This document shows, piece after piece, positions 27,361 through 36,485 of a stretch of DNA of 64,000 bases. Position numbers and translations under genes: made by a program. The stretch comes from Methylobacter sp. BlB1 (GTDB lineage: Bacteria; Pseudomonadota; Gammaproteobacteria; Methylococcales; Methylomonadaceae), in NCBI RefSeq assembly GCF_015476545.1, contig NZ_JADMKV010000020.1:4966-68965 (forward strand), written 5' to 3'. The notes below the pieces were generated by a model. The model ran no database searches, was not told the origin of the DNA, and saw only the letters and a list, made by a program, of their open reading frames with translations. The first letter of the stretch is position 1; every line of letters starts with the position of its first letter.

Positions 27361-28539
27361 ATGACTACTATTCAATATATTGATACCCCGGAAAAGCTGA
27401 GCGCCCTGTGTCAGCAAATTTTAAAAGAGCCCTGGCTGGCACTGGATACCGAGTTTTTAAGAGAAAAAACCTATTTTCCAAAGTTCTGCCTGTTGCAGAT
27501 CGCTACGCCCGAGTGGGTGGCTTGCGTCGATCCTATCGCATTGCCTGATTTGAGCGAACTCTTCGATGTCTTGTACAATCCTTCCATCGTCAAAGTTTTT
27601 CATTCCAGCCGGCAGGACCTGGAGATTTTCTATCAGTTAAAAGGATGTATTCCCGAGCCGATTTTCGATACGCAAATAGCCGCGCCCCTGCTTGGGTTTC
27701 AGGATAATCCCGGTTATGCCATGCTGGTTTCGAGCTTCCTGAATATCAATCTCAGTAAAGCCCATACGCGCACCGACTGGACCGTGCGCCCTTTAAGCGA
27801 GGAACAGTTGCGCTATGCCGCCGATGACGTGATTTATCTATGTCAGGTTTACATGATCATGTGCGAAAAGCTTCAGGAACTTGGACGTCTGGACTGGCTG
27901 AAAAGTGATTTTGAGTTATTGAAAGATTCTGAACTTTACCTGGTCTCGCCGGAAAAAGCCTGGCTGAAAGTCAAAGGTAAAAATAAACTGACAGGCAGAC
28001 AGCTGTCGATCGTTCAGACATTATGCGAGTGGCGCGAACGTACCGCGCAGACTGAAGACAGGCCCAGAAGCTGGCTCATGCGCGATGATCTTTTGCTTGA
28101 GCTGGCCAAGCTTCAGCCCGACAGCGTCAACGCTCTGGCCAAGGTGCGGGGCATCAATGAGCGCACTGTCAACCGTTACGGAAAAGTGCTGTGCCAGTTG
28201 ATCAATGAAGCCAGGCAGCGTCCGCCTATCCCTCTGAACGAGAAAGGCAGGCCTGCCAGAAAGACACAACAGCAGGAAGCCATACTGGACATTTTAACGG
28301 CATTGGTCAGAATACGGGCCGAGGAAAATTCGTTGAATCCGACCATCCTTGCCACACGCAAAGATCTGGAAGTGCTGCTGTTCAATGAGGATGACGACTG
28401 TCCGTTGCTGCATGGCTGGCGCTTTAGCATGGCCGGCAGGGAATTGGTCGGATTGCTGAAGGGCGATCTCTTGATCGGAATCGAATCCGACAAGCTCAAT
28501 ATAGTCAACAAAACATCTTTTGCTGATGCCGCTCAATAA
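27361..28539 (+). CDS. rnd: Ribonuclease D
   Basis: A 392-residue RNase D, a 3-prime to 5-prime exonuclease of tRNA and small-RNA maturation. The DEDDy nuclease residues are visible: LALDTEFLREKTY (about 27-39), VFHSSRQDLEIFY (about 79-91) and RYAADDVIYLCQVY (about 154-167). One HRDC domain follows at about 210-290 (QTLCEWRERTAQ), and a second C-terminal helical region completes the usual length. It stands alone, with an REP-like element in its 3-prime flank. Confidence 0.96.
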   Translation: MTTIQYIDTPEKLSALCQQILKEPWLALDTEFLREKTYFPKFCLLQIATPEWVACVDPIALPDLSELFDVLYNPSIVKVFHSSRQDLEIFYQLKGCIPEPIFDTQIAAPLLGFQDNPGYAMLVSSFLNINLSKAHTRTDWTVRPLSEEQLRYAADDVIYLCQVYMIMCEKLQELGRLDWLKSDFELLKDSELYLVSPEKAWLKVKGKNKLTGRQLSIVQTLCEWRERTAQTEDRPRSWLMRDDLLLELAKLQPDSVNALAKVRGINERTVNRYGKVLCQLINEARQRPPIPLNEKGRPARKTQQQEAILDILTALVRIRAEENSLNPTILATRKDLEVLLFNEDDDCPLLHGWRFSMAGRELVGLLKGDLLIGIESDKLNIVNKTSFADAAQ

Positions 28540-28917
28540 CCAAAGTATACATAGCATGGGCGGCATTCGAAATGCTGGGTTTAGCAGCCCGGACTGTCCC
28601 GCTGCCCTGCCAAAATCAAAGCGAAATCCACTGTAGGGTACGCATCGCGTACCTGTTCAGGGTTTTTCGGCACACCACAAGCGGAAAGGTACGCGGTGCG
28701 TACCCTACAAAGCTTTTCAAGCCGTACCTTGCCGCCAATATTTCCAAAGCCCATTCAAAATGTAACCGCCTCCTTTCGGCATAAATTTAAAAATATAGCC
28801 GCGTGCAGTAAAATAGCTGTCCCAAATTCTCCGTCGCGTTAGCGTCGGAGGTCTATTGTCTGCTGGATTCATGCCGGCCTTCATATAAAAGCAAATAAAA
28901 AACAGGAAGAAAAATTT
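28540..28917. other. Intergenic region with REP-like element
   Basis: A 378-base gap between rnd and the OFA transporter gene. It holds the inverted repeat pair at 28632-28709 and, at about 28830-28850, an imperfect hairpin (TCTCCGTCGCG paired with GCGTCGGAG). No gene is apparent; short open frames here run through the repeats. Promoter elements for the transporter gene were not clear. Confidence 0.6.
28632..28709. repeat. REP-like inverted pair, GTAGGGTACGCA..GCGTACC family, copy 1
   Basis: Two 21-base arms, 28633-28653 and 28688-28708 (the second inverted), each itself palindromic around GGTACGC..GCGTACC and separated by 34 bases. It has the same arm sequence as the copies at 37606, 39056, 39208 and 43117. 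It lies just past rnd, where it could form a strong hairpin. Confidence 0.85.
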
Positions 28918-30306
28918 ATGAACACAACGGGGGCGACGTCTTTTTTGTCAAGAGACAGGACGATTGCAAAATCGGATTTTAATCGTTGGCTGGTTGCCCC
29001 TGCGGCCCTGGCTGTACATCTCTGCATAGGGCAGGTTTATGCGTTCAGCGTATTCAATTTGCCATTGACCAAAGTACTGGGCATAACCGAATCCTTGCCC
29101 GAGGACTGGAAATTGACAGAGCTAGGCTGGATCTTCAGTCTCGCCATCGTGTTTCTGGGGCTGTCGGCGGCTTTTGCGGGAAAATGGCTGGAGAAAGTCG
29201 GACCGCGTGTCACGATGTTCTGCGCCGCGCTGTGCTTTAGCAGCGGCTTCTTTATCTCCGCGGCCGGCGTCTGGCTGCATGCGATCTGGATGCTGTATGT
29301 GGGTTATGGCGTTCTGGGCGGTATCGGATTGGGGCTGGGGTATGTCTCTCCGGTTTCGACGCTGATCAAATGGTTTCCCGATCGCCGCGGCATGGCGACC
29401 GGGCTGGCGATCATGGGATTCGGCGGTGGCGCAATGATCGGTGCGCCTCTGGGGGTGTTTCTGATGAAGCATTTCGCTTCAGAAACATCGGTCGGCGTTG
29501 CGGAAACCTTCATGACGATGGGCGCGCTTTATCTGATTATCATGATGCTGGGCGCGTTTTCGATCCGGCTACCGACTGAAGGCTGGATGCCGAAAGGTTT
29601 TCAACCATCAGTCAAAAAAAGCAAGCTGATCACGAACAATCACGTGCATGTTGATCAGGCGCTGAAAACCCCGCAGTTTTACCTGCTATGGCTGGTATTG
29701 TGCCTGAACGTGACGGCAGGCATCGGCGTGCTGGGCCAGGCTTCGGCCATGAGTCAGGAGATGTTCAAAGACCAGTTCACGCCCGAAAGGGCCGCGGCGT
29801 TTGTCAGCCTCCTGAGTTTGTTCAATATGGGCGGGCGCTTTGTCTGGTCCACGCTGTCCGATTACTTGGGCAGGAAAAATACCTATTTCATATTCTTCGT
29901 TCTGGGCTGCGCTCTGTATTCCAGCGTGCCTTATACCGGTCAGATGCACAATGTCGCACTGTTTGTCGCCTGTTATGCGGTCATCATGAGCATGTACGGC
30001 GGCGGATTCTCAACCATACCGGCTTATCTAGCCGATATTTTCGGCACCAAGTACGTCGGCGCGATTCACGGCAGATTGCTGACAGCCTGGTCGACGGCCG
30101 GCGTCGCAGGTCCCGTGCTGGTCAATTATCTGCGCGAAAGCCAGATTGCGCAGGGCGTTGCCAAGGCCGATGCCTACAATATGACCATGCATATTATGGC
30201 CGGGATATTGGTGGTGGGCTTTTTGTGCAACTTGGCTATCAAGGCCGTTGATGAAAAGCATCATATCAAGCACGATGAAGTCAATGATGAATATGATAGT
30301 CTGTAG
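28918..30306 (+). CDS. OFA-family major facilitator transporter (oxalate/formate antiporter-like)
   Basis: A 462-residue MFS protein with about twelve membrane segments. The start WLVAPAALAVHLCIGQVYAF, then FSVFNLPLTK, and the loop WFPDRRGMATGLAIMGFGGG (about 152-171) are marks of the OFA subfamily, whose characterised members exchange oxalate with formate or carry other organic anions. A second-half loop reads GRFVWSTLSDYLGRKNTYF. Which anion is moved here is unknown; formate would suit a C1 metabolism, but the family is broad. Its start ATG has GGAAGAAAAATTT upstream. It is convergent with fae. Confidence 0.85.
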   Translation: MNTTGATSFLSRDRTIAKSDFNRWLVAPAALAVHLCIGQVYAFSVFNLPLTKVLGITESLPEDWKLTELGWIFSLAIVFLGLSAAFAGKWLEKVGPRVTMFCAALCFSSGFFISAAGVWLHAIWMLYVGYGVLGGIGLGLGYVSPVSTLIKWFPDRRGMATGLAIMGFGGGAMIGAPLGVFLMKHFASETSVGVAETFMTMGALYLIIMMLGAFSIRLPTEGWMPKGFQPSVKKSKLITNNHVHVDQALKTPQFYLLWLVLCLNVTAGIGVLGQASAMSQEMFKDQFTPERAAAFVSLLSLFNMGGRFVWSTLSDYLGRKNTYFIFFVLGCALYSSVPYTGQMHNVALFVACYAVIMSMYGGGFSTIPAYLADIFGTKYVGAIHGRLLTAWSTAGVAGPVLVNYLRESQIAQGVAKADAYNMTMHIMAGILVVGFLCNLAIKAVDEKHHIKHDEVNDEYDSL

Positions 30307-30324
30307 TCAATAAATTGAATAGCG

Positions 30325-30375
30325 AACCACGAAGAAAAACAAGGTTGAGCTTCGCTCTCTGTGTTCTTCGTGGTT
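30325..30375. terminator. Possible shared terminator between transporter gene and fae
   Basis: AACCACGAAGAA at 30325-30336 pairs perfectly with TTCTTCGTGGTT at 30364-30375 across a 27-base loop, between two convergent genes. The stem is strong but no long T-run follows, so it may be a factor-dependent terminator or repeat. Confidence 0.45.
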
Positions 30376-30430
30376 ATGACACTAATAGATATGGCTCATA
30401 CGGCGCCTGGAAGCGTGACCGCAAGGCCGA

Positions 30431-30949
30431 TCAGTCATGAGCCGCCAGCGGATGGTGCACGACATTTTCCTGAGCGATCACTTCCTCTGGCGTCGGCTTG
30501 CCTTCAACTGCGCATTTGATTGCCTGCATTGTGGCTTCGTAATTCCAATCCTGAATTTTATCGTCGTCCTTAGCGTCCCAGTGAATAAAAACGCCGACAC
30601 TAATAAAGATATCGCCGGCTTCTTCCAACGGTATGATGCCGGCTTTTACACTGTCAACGACTGCTTTGGCGACGCCTCGCTGGGCCGGGCCGAACATTTG
30701 CGTGGCCTGTTTCGCGTCTTTGATTTCCACTTTATTAAACAAGATGGTATTGGGCTTGGCCATGAGATTGGGAGCTACCAGCGCCAATAAAGCGTTATCC
30801 CCGCGTTTTTGATTGGTCAGCGCAATACAGAACGCCGTTTCCGCAGCACTACCCCGCGGCCCCATGACCAAATCGACATGCGCCACTTCATTACCTTCAC
30901 CTACAAGAGCTTCACCTACCAGTACTTTGTCTATTTTTGACATTTTCAT
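30431..30949 (-). CDS. fae: Formaldehyde-activating enzyme
   Basis: A 172-residue Fae, which condenses formaldehyde with tetrahydromethanopterin, the entry to the H4MPT-linked oxidation of formaldehyde in methylotrophs. The family core is clear: [20 protein letters not shown] (His near residue 24 being the catalytic His of the family), [20 protein letters not shown], and [17 protein letters not shown] start at the ATG at 30949, with GGAG eight bases upstream; an in-frame extension to 31039 would run into the preceding gene and lacks family similarity. The rest of the H4MPT pathway is not in the window, so this may be a dispersed or second copy. Confidence 0.97.
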   Translation of the reverse strand: MKMSKIDKVLVGEALVGEGNEVAHVDLVMGPRGSAAETAFCIALTNQKRGDNALLALVAPNLMAKPNTILFNKVEIKDAKQATQMFGPAQRGVAKAVVDSVKAGIIPLEEAGDIFISVGVFIHWDAKDDDKIQDWNYEATMQAIKCAVEGKPTPEEVIAQENVVHHPLAAHD

Positions 30950-31035
30950 TTCAGCTTCTCCTGTTAAGTTCATGAATTGAGCTTCAATTATTAAAGACAG
31001 ATAGCCGGCCGGATTAGTTTCGGACGGGCAAGCTG

Positions 31036-31950
31036 TCACGCCGAAGAACGCAGGCGCTTTGACGTCGTTTTTCTGACCAGATAACCCACCATTCTGTCGA
31101 AATACTCATGCATGAATAGCGCCGATAAGATCAGCGCCGTGCCGGCCGCGATTTTCATGGTCAGCGGTTCATGGTTGACCGTATGGCCCAGCATGAGCGC
31201 GAGCACCGGCGAGAGCAGCGTAATCAGGGCGACGCGCGTTGCGGCCAAGTGAGCTAGCACATAGTAATAAAGCACGAAGCCGATGGTTGTCGCGATAACG
31301 CCCAGATAGATGATTGAAGCCAGACTGGCAAGCGGCAATGACGCCGGCCATTGCCCGTCAGCCAGCCGCCAGGTCAGCCAATAAGCCGGTACGGCCAGCA
31401 GCAGGCCGCCGGCCACCTGCGACAATGCCGGCAGTTTCGCCTGAATGCGCTGCACCCAGACGGCGCTGGCCGATTGCAGGAGGGCGGCAACCAGCACGCC
31501 GGCAATGCCCAGCGCTGCCTCCTGTCCGAGTTGCAAGGCCGAACCGAACATGACAGCCAGGCCACCGACACCGAAACCGTAAGACAGCAATTTGCCCGGC
31601 GTCAGACTGCGTTCTTTTAGCCATATCGCCGACAGCAACGCCGTGATCAACGGCGACAAGCCGAATATCACCGAAACCCAGCCGGAAGGAATGAACTGCG
31701 CGGCCCAGTAAACCGCCAGCATGGAGCAATAGATTTGCAGGGCCACAGCCAGATAAGTCCGCCTGGCCTTGCTATGCCAGGCCAGGCGCTGCCGCCTGAG
31801 CAACAGCAGCATGGCCACGCAGACGATGCCGATGCTCATGCGGCCCGTCGCACCGAGCAAAAAGCCCGGACCTTCACCGCTCCATTTGATAGCCAGCGGC
31901 GTAGTGGCCCAGATTAAAATGATACTGATGTAGGCTAGAAGGATGCGCAT
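31036..31950 (-). CDS. EamA/DMT-superfamily permease
   Basis: A 304-residue inner-membrane protein with about ten hydrophobic segments in two EamA repeats, the first starting [20 protein letters not shown] and the second near [20 protein letters not shown]. Such proteins export or import small metabolites such as amino acids or nucleotides; the substrate is not indicated by sequence. It lies 86 bases upstream of fae on the same strand, perhaps co-transcribed. Confidence 0.85.
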   Translation of the reverse strand: MRILLAYISIILIWATTPLAIKWSGEGPGFLLGATGRMSIGIVCVAMLLLLRRQRLAWHSKARRTYLAVALQIYCSMLAVYWAAQFIPSGWVSVIFGLSPLITALLSAIWLKERSLTPGKLLSYGFGVGGLAVMFGSALQLGQEAALGIAGVLVAALLQSASAVWVQRIQAKLPALSQVAGGLLLAVPAYWLTWRLADGQWPASLPLASLASIIYLGVIATTIGFVLYYYVLAHLAATRVALITLLSPVLALMLGHTVNHEPLTMKIAAGTALILSALFMHEYFDRMVGYLVRKTTSKRLRSSA

Positions 31951-32121
31951 CAGATTAAATTGTTGATGGTAAACAGGTTGTCAGACATTCTATTCAAGGT
32001 AGAAAAGATTGATAGGAAGGGTTTAAATAAACTCTCTTTAATCAGGAACTTGATGTTTTTTTGAGATTCCAATAATCATAAAATTTATCCAGACCACAAT
32101 CTGCATAAATAGGTGATCAAG

Positions 32122-32352
32122 ATGGCGACACGCAACACGAAAATAACCGAATCCAGTTATGAAGCCGCTCGCGAGTATTTGCAACGACAACTGGAAATAC
32201 ATTCCTGGTGGCCCACAGAACAGCCGGGACTGGCCCGGCAAGAGTTCAAACTGATGCAAGGCGATCCGCGCGCACTTAATGTCTGGTGCAAAAAATGGCT
32301 TGATTCCGGACAGATGCGGCAACTGTCCAAGGCCATGCAGAACCATGATTGA
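32122..32352 (+). CDS. Small hypothetical protein
   Basis: A 76-residue frame with a credible ribosome site (AGGTGA) before an ATG at 32122; a GTG three codons earlier is less likely. The sequence is Gln/Glu/Trp-rich and likely helical (YEAAREYLQRQLEIHSWW, then KWLDSGQMRQLSKAMQ), giving it a coding look. No family recognised, no signal peptide. It ends 26 bases from the convergent methyltransferase gene. An overlapping minus-strand frame here is less convincing. Confidence 0.55.
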   Translation: MATRNTKITESSYEAAREYLQRQLEIHSWWPTEQPGLARQEFKLMQGDPRALNVWCKKWLDSGQMRQLSKAMQNHD

Positions 32353-32377
32353 ACAGTCAGCCATCTGTGTCTTGTCT

Positions 32378-33064
32378 TCAAGCCGTCTTTTTACGCGCGA
32401 CGAGCACGCCGTCCCGTGTCGGGTTGATAAAACTGTCAAAATCGGGATCGTTGAAGATTAACAGGTTGTGCTCCTGTATGGCCTCGGTCCAGCCCGGCAC
32501 AATGTCGACAAAATTTTCCGCGGCCACGCGGCCATGCCAGAGCACATTATCGGCGATATACAGGCCGCCGGGGCGGATGCGGTCTCTGGCCATTCTCCAG
32601 ACTTCCGGATAATCGCCCTTGTCGACGTCGTTATAGCAGATATCGAACAACCCTTCGGTTTGCGCGAAGATATCCTGCGCAAGCCCGGTATGGAAATCAA
32701 TCCTGTTCCATAAACCGGCGGCGCTGAGATAGCCATGCGCTTTCTGACGGTTGATGGCATCGCCATCACTGCAGATCACCCTGCCTTCAAGGCCTGTCGC
32801 GCGCGCAAACCAGTAAGCCGAATAGCCGTAACCGCTGCCGAATTCGAAAATGCGCCGGGCGCCGATGCTTTTCGCCAGCGTTTCCAGAAAAATACCCACC
32901 AGACGATCAACGATAGGGAAATTATTCTGCCTCGCGTACTCCTCCATTTCAATTAACACAGGATGATCGGTAGGGCCGGTCAGGCTGCGCATATAGTTCT
33001 CGATGGCCGGATTGACCGGGACGATAACGGAAGGATTGGATATCGTGGGTGACTTGTTGGTCAT
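32378..33064 (-). CDS. SAM-dependent O-methyltransferase (family 3 type)
   Basis: A 228-residue class I methyltransferase. The SAM-binding motif I reads RIFEFGSGYGYSAYWFA (about residues 70-86), motif II VICSDGD, and the metal-type motif FDICYNDVDKGDYPEVW is followed by RPGGLYIADNVLWHGRV, all typical of the catechol/caffeoyl-CoA O-methyltransferase family. Substrates vary widely. GAGGC upstream of the ATG at 33064 is a good ribosome site. It appears monocistronic. Confidence 0.88.
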   Translation of the reverse strand: MTNKSPTISNPSVIVPVNPAIENYMRSLTGPTDHPVLIEMEEYARQNNFPIVDRLVGIFLETLAKSIGARRIFEFGSGYGYSAYWFARATGLEGRVICSDGDAINRQKAHGYLSAAGLWNRIDFHTGLAQDIFAQTEGLFDICYNDVDKGDYPEVWRMARDRIRPGGLYIADNVLWHGRVAAENFVDIVPGWTEAIQEHNLLIFNDPDFDSFINPTRDGVLVARKKTA

Positions 33065-33272
33065 TATCTGTGCCTCGCTATGAAATGATGAATTTGATCG
33101 TATTTTATTATTTCTGGTGCTATGCGGTAAATTTGCTCATCAAAGCTTCAATCTGACACTGTAAGGCCCCGGTTCGTTTTGCAGCCCGTAAAAATTAATG
33201 CCGTTCTTGCTACGATCAGAACTTAAAGCAGCGATTCAAAGTCACAGGCCATAATGGCCGGAGGGTTGCTTT

Positions 33273-34142
33273 ATGATGGTAAATAAAGAAGTTTCCGATA
33301 GATTGAGAGAGATTGCCAGACTGCTTGAAGAGCAGGGGGCCAATCCGTTTCGTTCGACCGCCTACCTGCGGGCCGCGATCACGATTGACGAACTCGACCG
33401 GCCGGTGTCCGAGATCGTCGAAAAGGAGGGCATTGACGGCCTGGACGCACTGCCCGGCATCGGCGCTGGCATTGCCCGCTCGGTCTGTGAATACGTGACC
33501 ACAGGCCGTATGAGCCGGCTGGACAGCCTGAGAACCGGCCATGATCCCATCGAACTGTTTGAACAGATTCCGGGCATCGGCCCGACCCTGGCGCATCGGT
33601 TGATAGAAACGCTGCATGTCGATACGCTGGAGGAACTGGAAATGGCCGCGCATGAAGGACGGCTGGCGGCCGTGCCAGGCTTTAGCAGAAACAAAACCGA
33701 AATGATCCAGGCTTGGCTGGACCGCATCCTGGGCTATCGCCGTCCACGCAAAAGACTGCAAGCGCCTGCCGTCGAGGTGCCGATCGAATTGCTGCTGGAA
33801 ATCGATTTTCTCTACCTGACCAAAGCCGACGAGGAAGAACTGCCGAAAATCGCGCCCAGGCGCTTCAACCCGTCCGGCGAGGCCTGGCTGCCGATCATGC
33901 ACAAGACCCGCAACGGCTGGCATTTTACGGCCTTGTATTCGAACACGCCGCGCGCCCATCAGCTCAACCAGATCAAGGATTGGGTCGTCATTTACTTTTA
34001 TGACGACCAGCATCATGAAGGGCAATATACCGTCGTTACCGAAACCAAAGGCCCGCTGCAAGGTAAGCGCGTAGTCCGGGGCCGGGAGCGCGAATGCCGC
34101 GAATATTATGCCCAACGGTCGTCTGCTTTGAATGCGGGCTGA
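33273..34142 (+). CDS. Helix-hairpin-helix DNA-binding protein related to the PolX N-terminus
   Basis: A 289-residue protein. The first 150 residues resemble the N-terminal 8-kDa and fingers domains of family X polymerases: NPFRSTAYLRAAITI, then the first helix-hairpin-helix LPGIGAGIARSVCEYVTTG (about 66-84), and a second IPGIGPTLAHRLIETL (about 104-119). The polymerase palm with its catalytic aspartates and the PHP nuclease domain are absent. The C-terminal 120 residues (WLPIMHKTRNGWHFTALYSN, YFYDDQHHEGQYTVVTETKG) are a different, unassigned domain. It may bind gapped or nicked DNA. The gene is convergent to hypF. Confidence 0.82.
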   Translation: MMVNKEVSDRLREIARLLEEQGANPFRSTAYLRAAITIDELDRPVSEIVEKEGIDGLDALPGIGAGIARSVCEYVTTGRMSRLDSLRTGHDPIELFEQIPGIGPTLAHRLIETLHVDTLEELEMAAHEGRLAAVPGFSRNKTEMIQAWLDRILGYRRPRKRLQAPAVEVPIELLLEIDFLYLTKADEEELPKIAPRRFNPSGEAWLPIMHKTRNGWHFTALYSNTPRAHQLNQIKDWVVIYFYDDQHHEGQYTVVTETKGPLQGKRVVRGRERECREYYAQRSSALNAG

Positions 34143-34160
34143 TTGCTGAACCGCAATCCG

Positions 34161-36485
34161 TCACTTTCCTTTAATGCTTTGCGCAGCGGCAATCACCGCT
34201 TGTCCCAATGCCAGACCGCCGTCGTTCATCGGATAGCGCTGCGGCGACAGCACGGTTTTGCCGTCCCGCCGTAGTTGCTGAGACACCGCTTCCAGCAGCA
34301 GCCGGTTCTGAAATACGCCGCCGCTGAGCACAATACTGTCCGTGCCGGCCTGGCGGCAGAGCCGGTTCAGCAGTTCGACGGTCGCGGCGATCAGGCTATG
34401 TTGAATGCGGGCGGCGATGCGGGCTTTATCCGTGCTGCCGTTGAGATCGGCCAGAACGGCTTGCCATAAGCCTTGCCAGCTTAACACCAACAGGCCGCCG
34501 CCGTTATCGATAGCCCAGGCTTGCGGATAGGGCTGTTCGCCGGAAAACAGCGGCGCTGCCAGTGCTTCCAGCGCAATCGCGGCCTGGCCTTCGTAATGGA
34601 CCTGTTCGCCGTGCAGATCCAGCGCGGCGGCAAAGGCGTCGAACCAGCGGCCGCAGGAACTGCTGGGCGGCGAATTGAGATTTCTGGCAATCATCGCCGA
34701 CAGCGTGTCCAACGGTTTGCCGGCCAGCAGTTTGATGATGTTCAGCTCGGCGAATTCCTGGCGCAGCATCGGCCAATCGAAATAATGCCGCAGTTGCGCA
34801 TAAGCGTTGCGCCAGGGTTCGCGCATGGCCTGGGCGCCGCCGGGCAGGGCGATGGGCTGGAAATGGCCGAGCCGGGCGCAGTTCCGGTAATCGGCCAGCA
34901 AAAATTCGCCGCCCCATAACGTACTGTCATCGCCCAGGCCTAAGCCATCGAAGATCGCACCCAACACCGGGCGCGTGTCTAGGGGTACGCCATGCTCGGC
35001 CAGACAGGCGGCCAGATGGGCATGATGATGCTGCACGGCGATCAACTGCGCCTGCTCGGTTGCCGCCAAGGCTTGCCCGTATTGCGTGGATAGATAATCC
35101 GGATGTAGATCGACAGCGATGCGTTTGGGGCTAAAACCGAATAACTGCCTGTACAGCGCGACGGCATGACGGTAATCGTGCTGCACGGCGGCGCTTTCCA
35201 GGTCGCCGACATGCTGGGAAACGACCGCCTGGCCGTTCTTCAGCAGACAGAAACTGTTTTTCAATTCCGCGCCCATTGCCAGAATGTTATCGGCCGCTTC
35301 AAAACCGGCCGGCAAGGCCAGCGCTTCCGGACTGTAACCGCGCGCGCGCCGCAGCAGCCGGATGTCGCCGTCCATGATCCGAACTACCGAATCATCCAGC
35401 CGGTTGACGATGGTCCGGTCATGCAGCAGCCAATAATCGGCGATGCCGGCCAGCTTTTCCCGCGCCTCGTCGTTGTCCGTGCATTGCGGTTCGTCGCTGA
35501 CATTGCCGGAAGTCAGCACGATGGGCGCGGCCAGTTCCTGCATCAGCAGACTGTGCAAAGGCGTATAGGGCAGCATGAAGCCCCGCTTATCGTCATCCGG
35601 CGCGATGCCGGGCGCCAGCGCCATGCCATGCGCGGCCAGCAATACGATCGGTGCGGCCTTGTCAGGCAGAGCCCGCATTGCCTGCTCGTTCAGCCGGGCA
35701 TGGCGGGCTATCGTTTCCGCATCGCGGGCCATCAACGCAAACGGTTTGGCATGGCGCCGCTTGCGTTGCCGCAGTCGCGCAACCGCATCGGGATCGGCGG
35801 CATTGCAGGCCAGATGAAAACCGCCCAGGCCCTTGATCGCGACGATAAAACCCTGGCGGATCAGCTCGGCCGTGCGCGTCAGCGGGTCGGTGCCAGCCAG
35901 CGCTTGCCGGCTGCGATCCTCCAGCCACAGTCTGGGTCCGCAGTCGGGGCAGCAGTTAGCCTGGGCGTGGAAACGGCGGTCGCTTGGATCGTCATATTCC
36001 TGCCGGCAGCGCGGGCACATCACGAACTCCGCCATGCTGGTGCGGCAGCGATCATAGGGCACGCCCCGGATGATGGACAGCCGCGGGCCGCAATGCGTGC
36101 AATTGGTGAACGGATAGCGGTAGCGGCGATTGGCGGGGTCGGCGATTTCGGCCAGACAGTCGGGACAGGTGGCGGCATCGGCGGCGATCGGGGTTTGGGC
36201 GCTGCGGTCTTCGCGGCTGGCAACGATACGGAACTCGTCATCCGGCATGCCATTTAAATCCTGCACCTCCAGGCTGTCGAGCCGGGCCAGCGGCGGCAGT
36301 TGCAGCGGAATCCGGCGGACGAAGGCGTCCAGATCCGCCTCATTGCCGAAGGCGTGGATCATCACGCCCTCGGCGTCGTTCCACACCGAGCCGGTCAGCC
36401 TGTAAAGCCGGGCCAAATGCCAGATCGCCGGCCGAAAGCCTACGCCCTGCACCACGCCGCGCGCCCGGATCGCTTTGCCGGGCAT
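34161..36485 (-). CDS. hypF: Hydrogenase maturation carbamoyltransferase HypF
   Basis: A 774-residue HypF. Domains in order: acylphosphatase-like (1-90, VQGVGFRPAIWHLA), two zinc-finger pairs (about 105-175, with CPDC, CTHC, CPRC and CPDC), YrdC-like (about 190-370, LRRARGYSPEALALP at its end), and a Kae1/carbamoyltransferase domain (VQHHHAHLAACLAEHG, about 470-485; DNGGGLLVL; VLSGGVFQNRLLL near the end). HypF transfers a carbamoyl group from carbamoyl phosphate to HypE, the origin of the cyanide ligands of the [NiFe] site. It is last in the hyp series; its start shares one base with the hypE stop. Confidence 0.97.
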   Translation of the reverse strand: MPGKAIRARGVVQGVGFRPAIWHLARLYRLTGSVWNDAEGVMIHAFGNEADLDAFVRRIPLQLPPLARLDSLEVQDLNGMPDDEFRIVASREDRSAQTPIAADAATCPDCLAEIADPANRRYRYPFTNCTHCGPRLSIIRGVPYDRCRTSMAEFVMCPRCRQEYDDPSDRRFHAQANCCPDCGPRLWLEDRSRQALAGTDPLTRTAELIRQGFIVAIKGLGGFHLACNAADPDAVARLRQRKRRHAKPFALMARDAETIARHARLNEQAMRALPDKAAPIVLLAAHGMALAPGIAPDDDKRGFMLPYTPLHSLLMQELAAPIVLTSGNVSDEPQCTDNDEAREKLAGIADYWLLHDRTIVNRLDDSVVRIMDGDIRLLRRARGYSPEALALPAGFEAADNILAMGAELKNSFCLLKNGQAVVSQHVGDLESAAVQHDYRHAVALYRQLFGFSPKRIAVDLHPDYLSTQYGQALAATEQAQLIAVQHHHAHLAACLAEHGVPLDTRPVLGAIFDGLGLGDDSTLWGGEFLLADYRNCARLGHFQPIALPGGAQAMREPWRNAYAQLRHYFDWPMLRQEFAELNIIKLLAGKPLDTLSAMIARNLNSPPSSSCGRWFDAFAAALDLHGEQVHYEGQAAIALEALAAPLFSGEQPYPQAWAIDNGGGLLVLSWQGLWQAVLADLNGSTDKARIAARIQHSLIAATVELLNRLCRQAGTDSIVLSGGVFQNRLLLEAVSQQLRRDGKTVLSPQRYPMNDGGLALGQAVIAAAQSIKGK

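Noticed and set aside
28572-28784. 70-codon frame after rnd
   Set aside because: It is made largely of the REP-like repeat arms; the repeat explains it.
32038-32439. Minus-strand frame of 133 codons overlapping the small gene at 32122
   Set aside because: It overlaps the end of the methyltransferase gene and lacks a ribosome site; the plus frame has a better start.
33216-34115. Minus-strand frame of 299 codons opposite the helix-hairpin-helix gene
   Set aside because: The plus-strand frame has two clear helix-hairpin-helix motifs and a ribosome site; the antisense frame has none.
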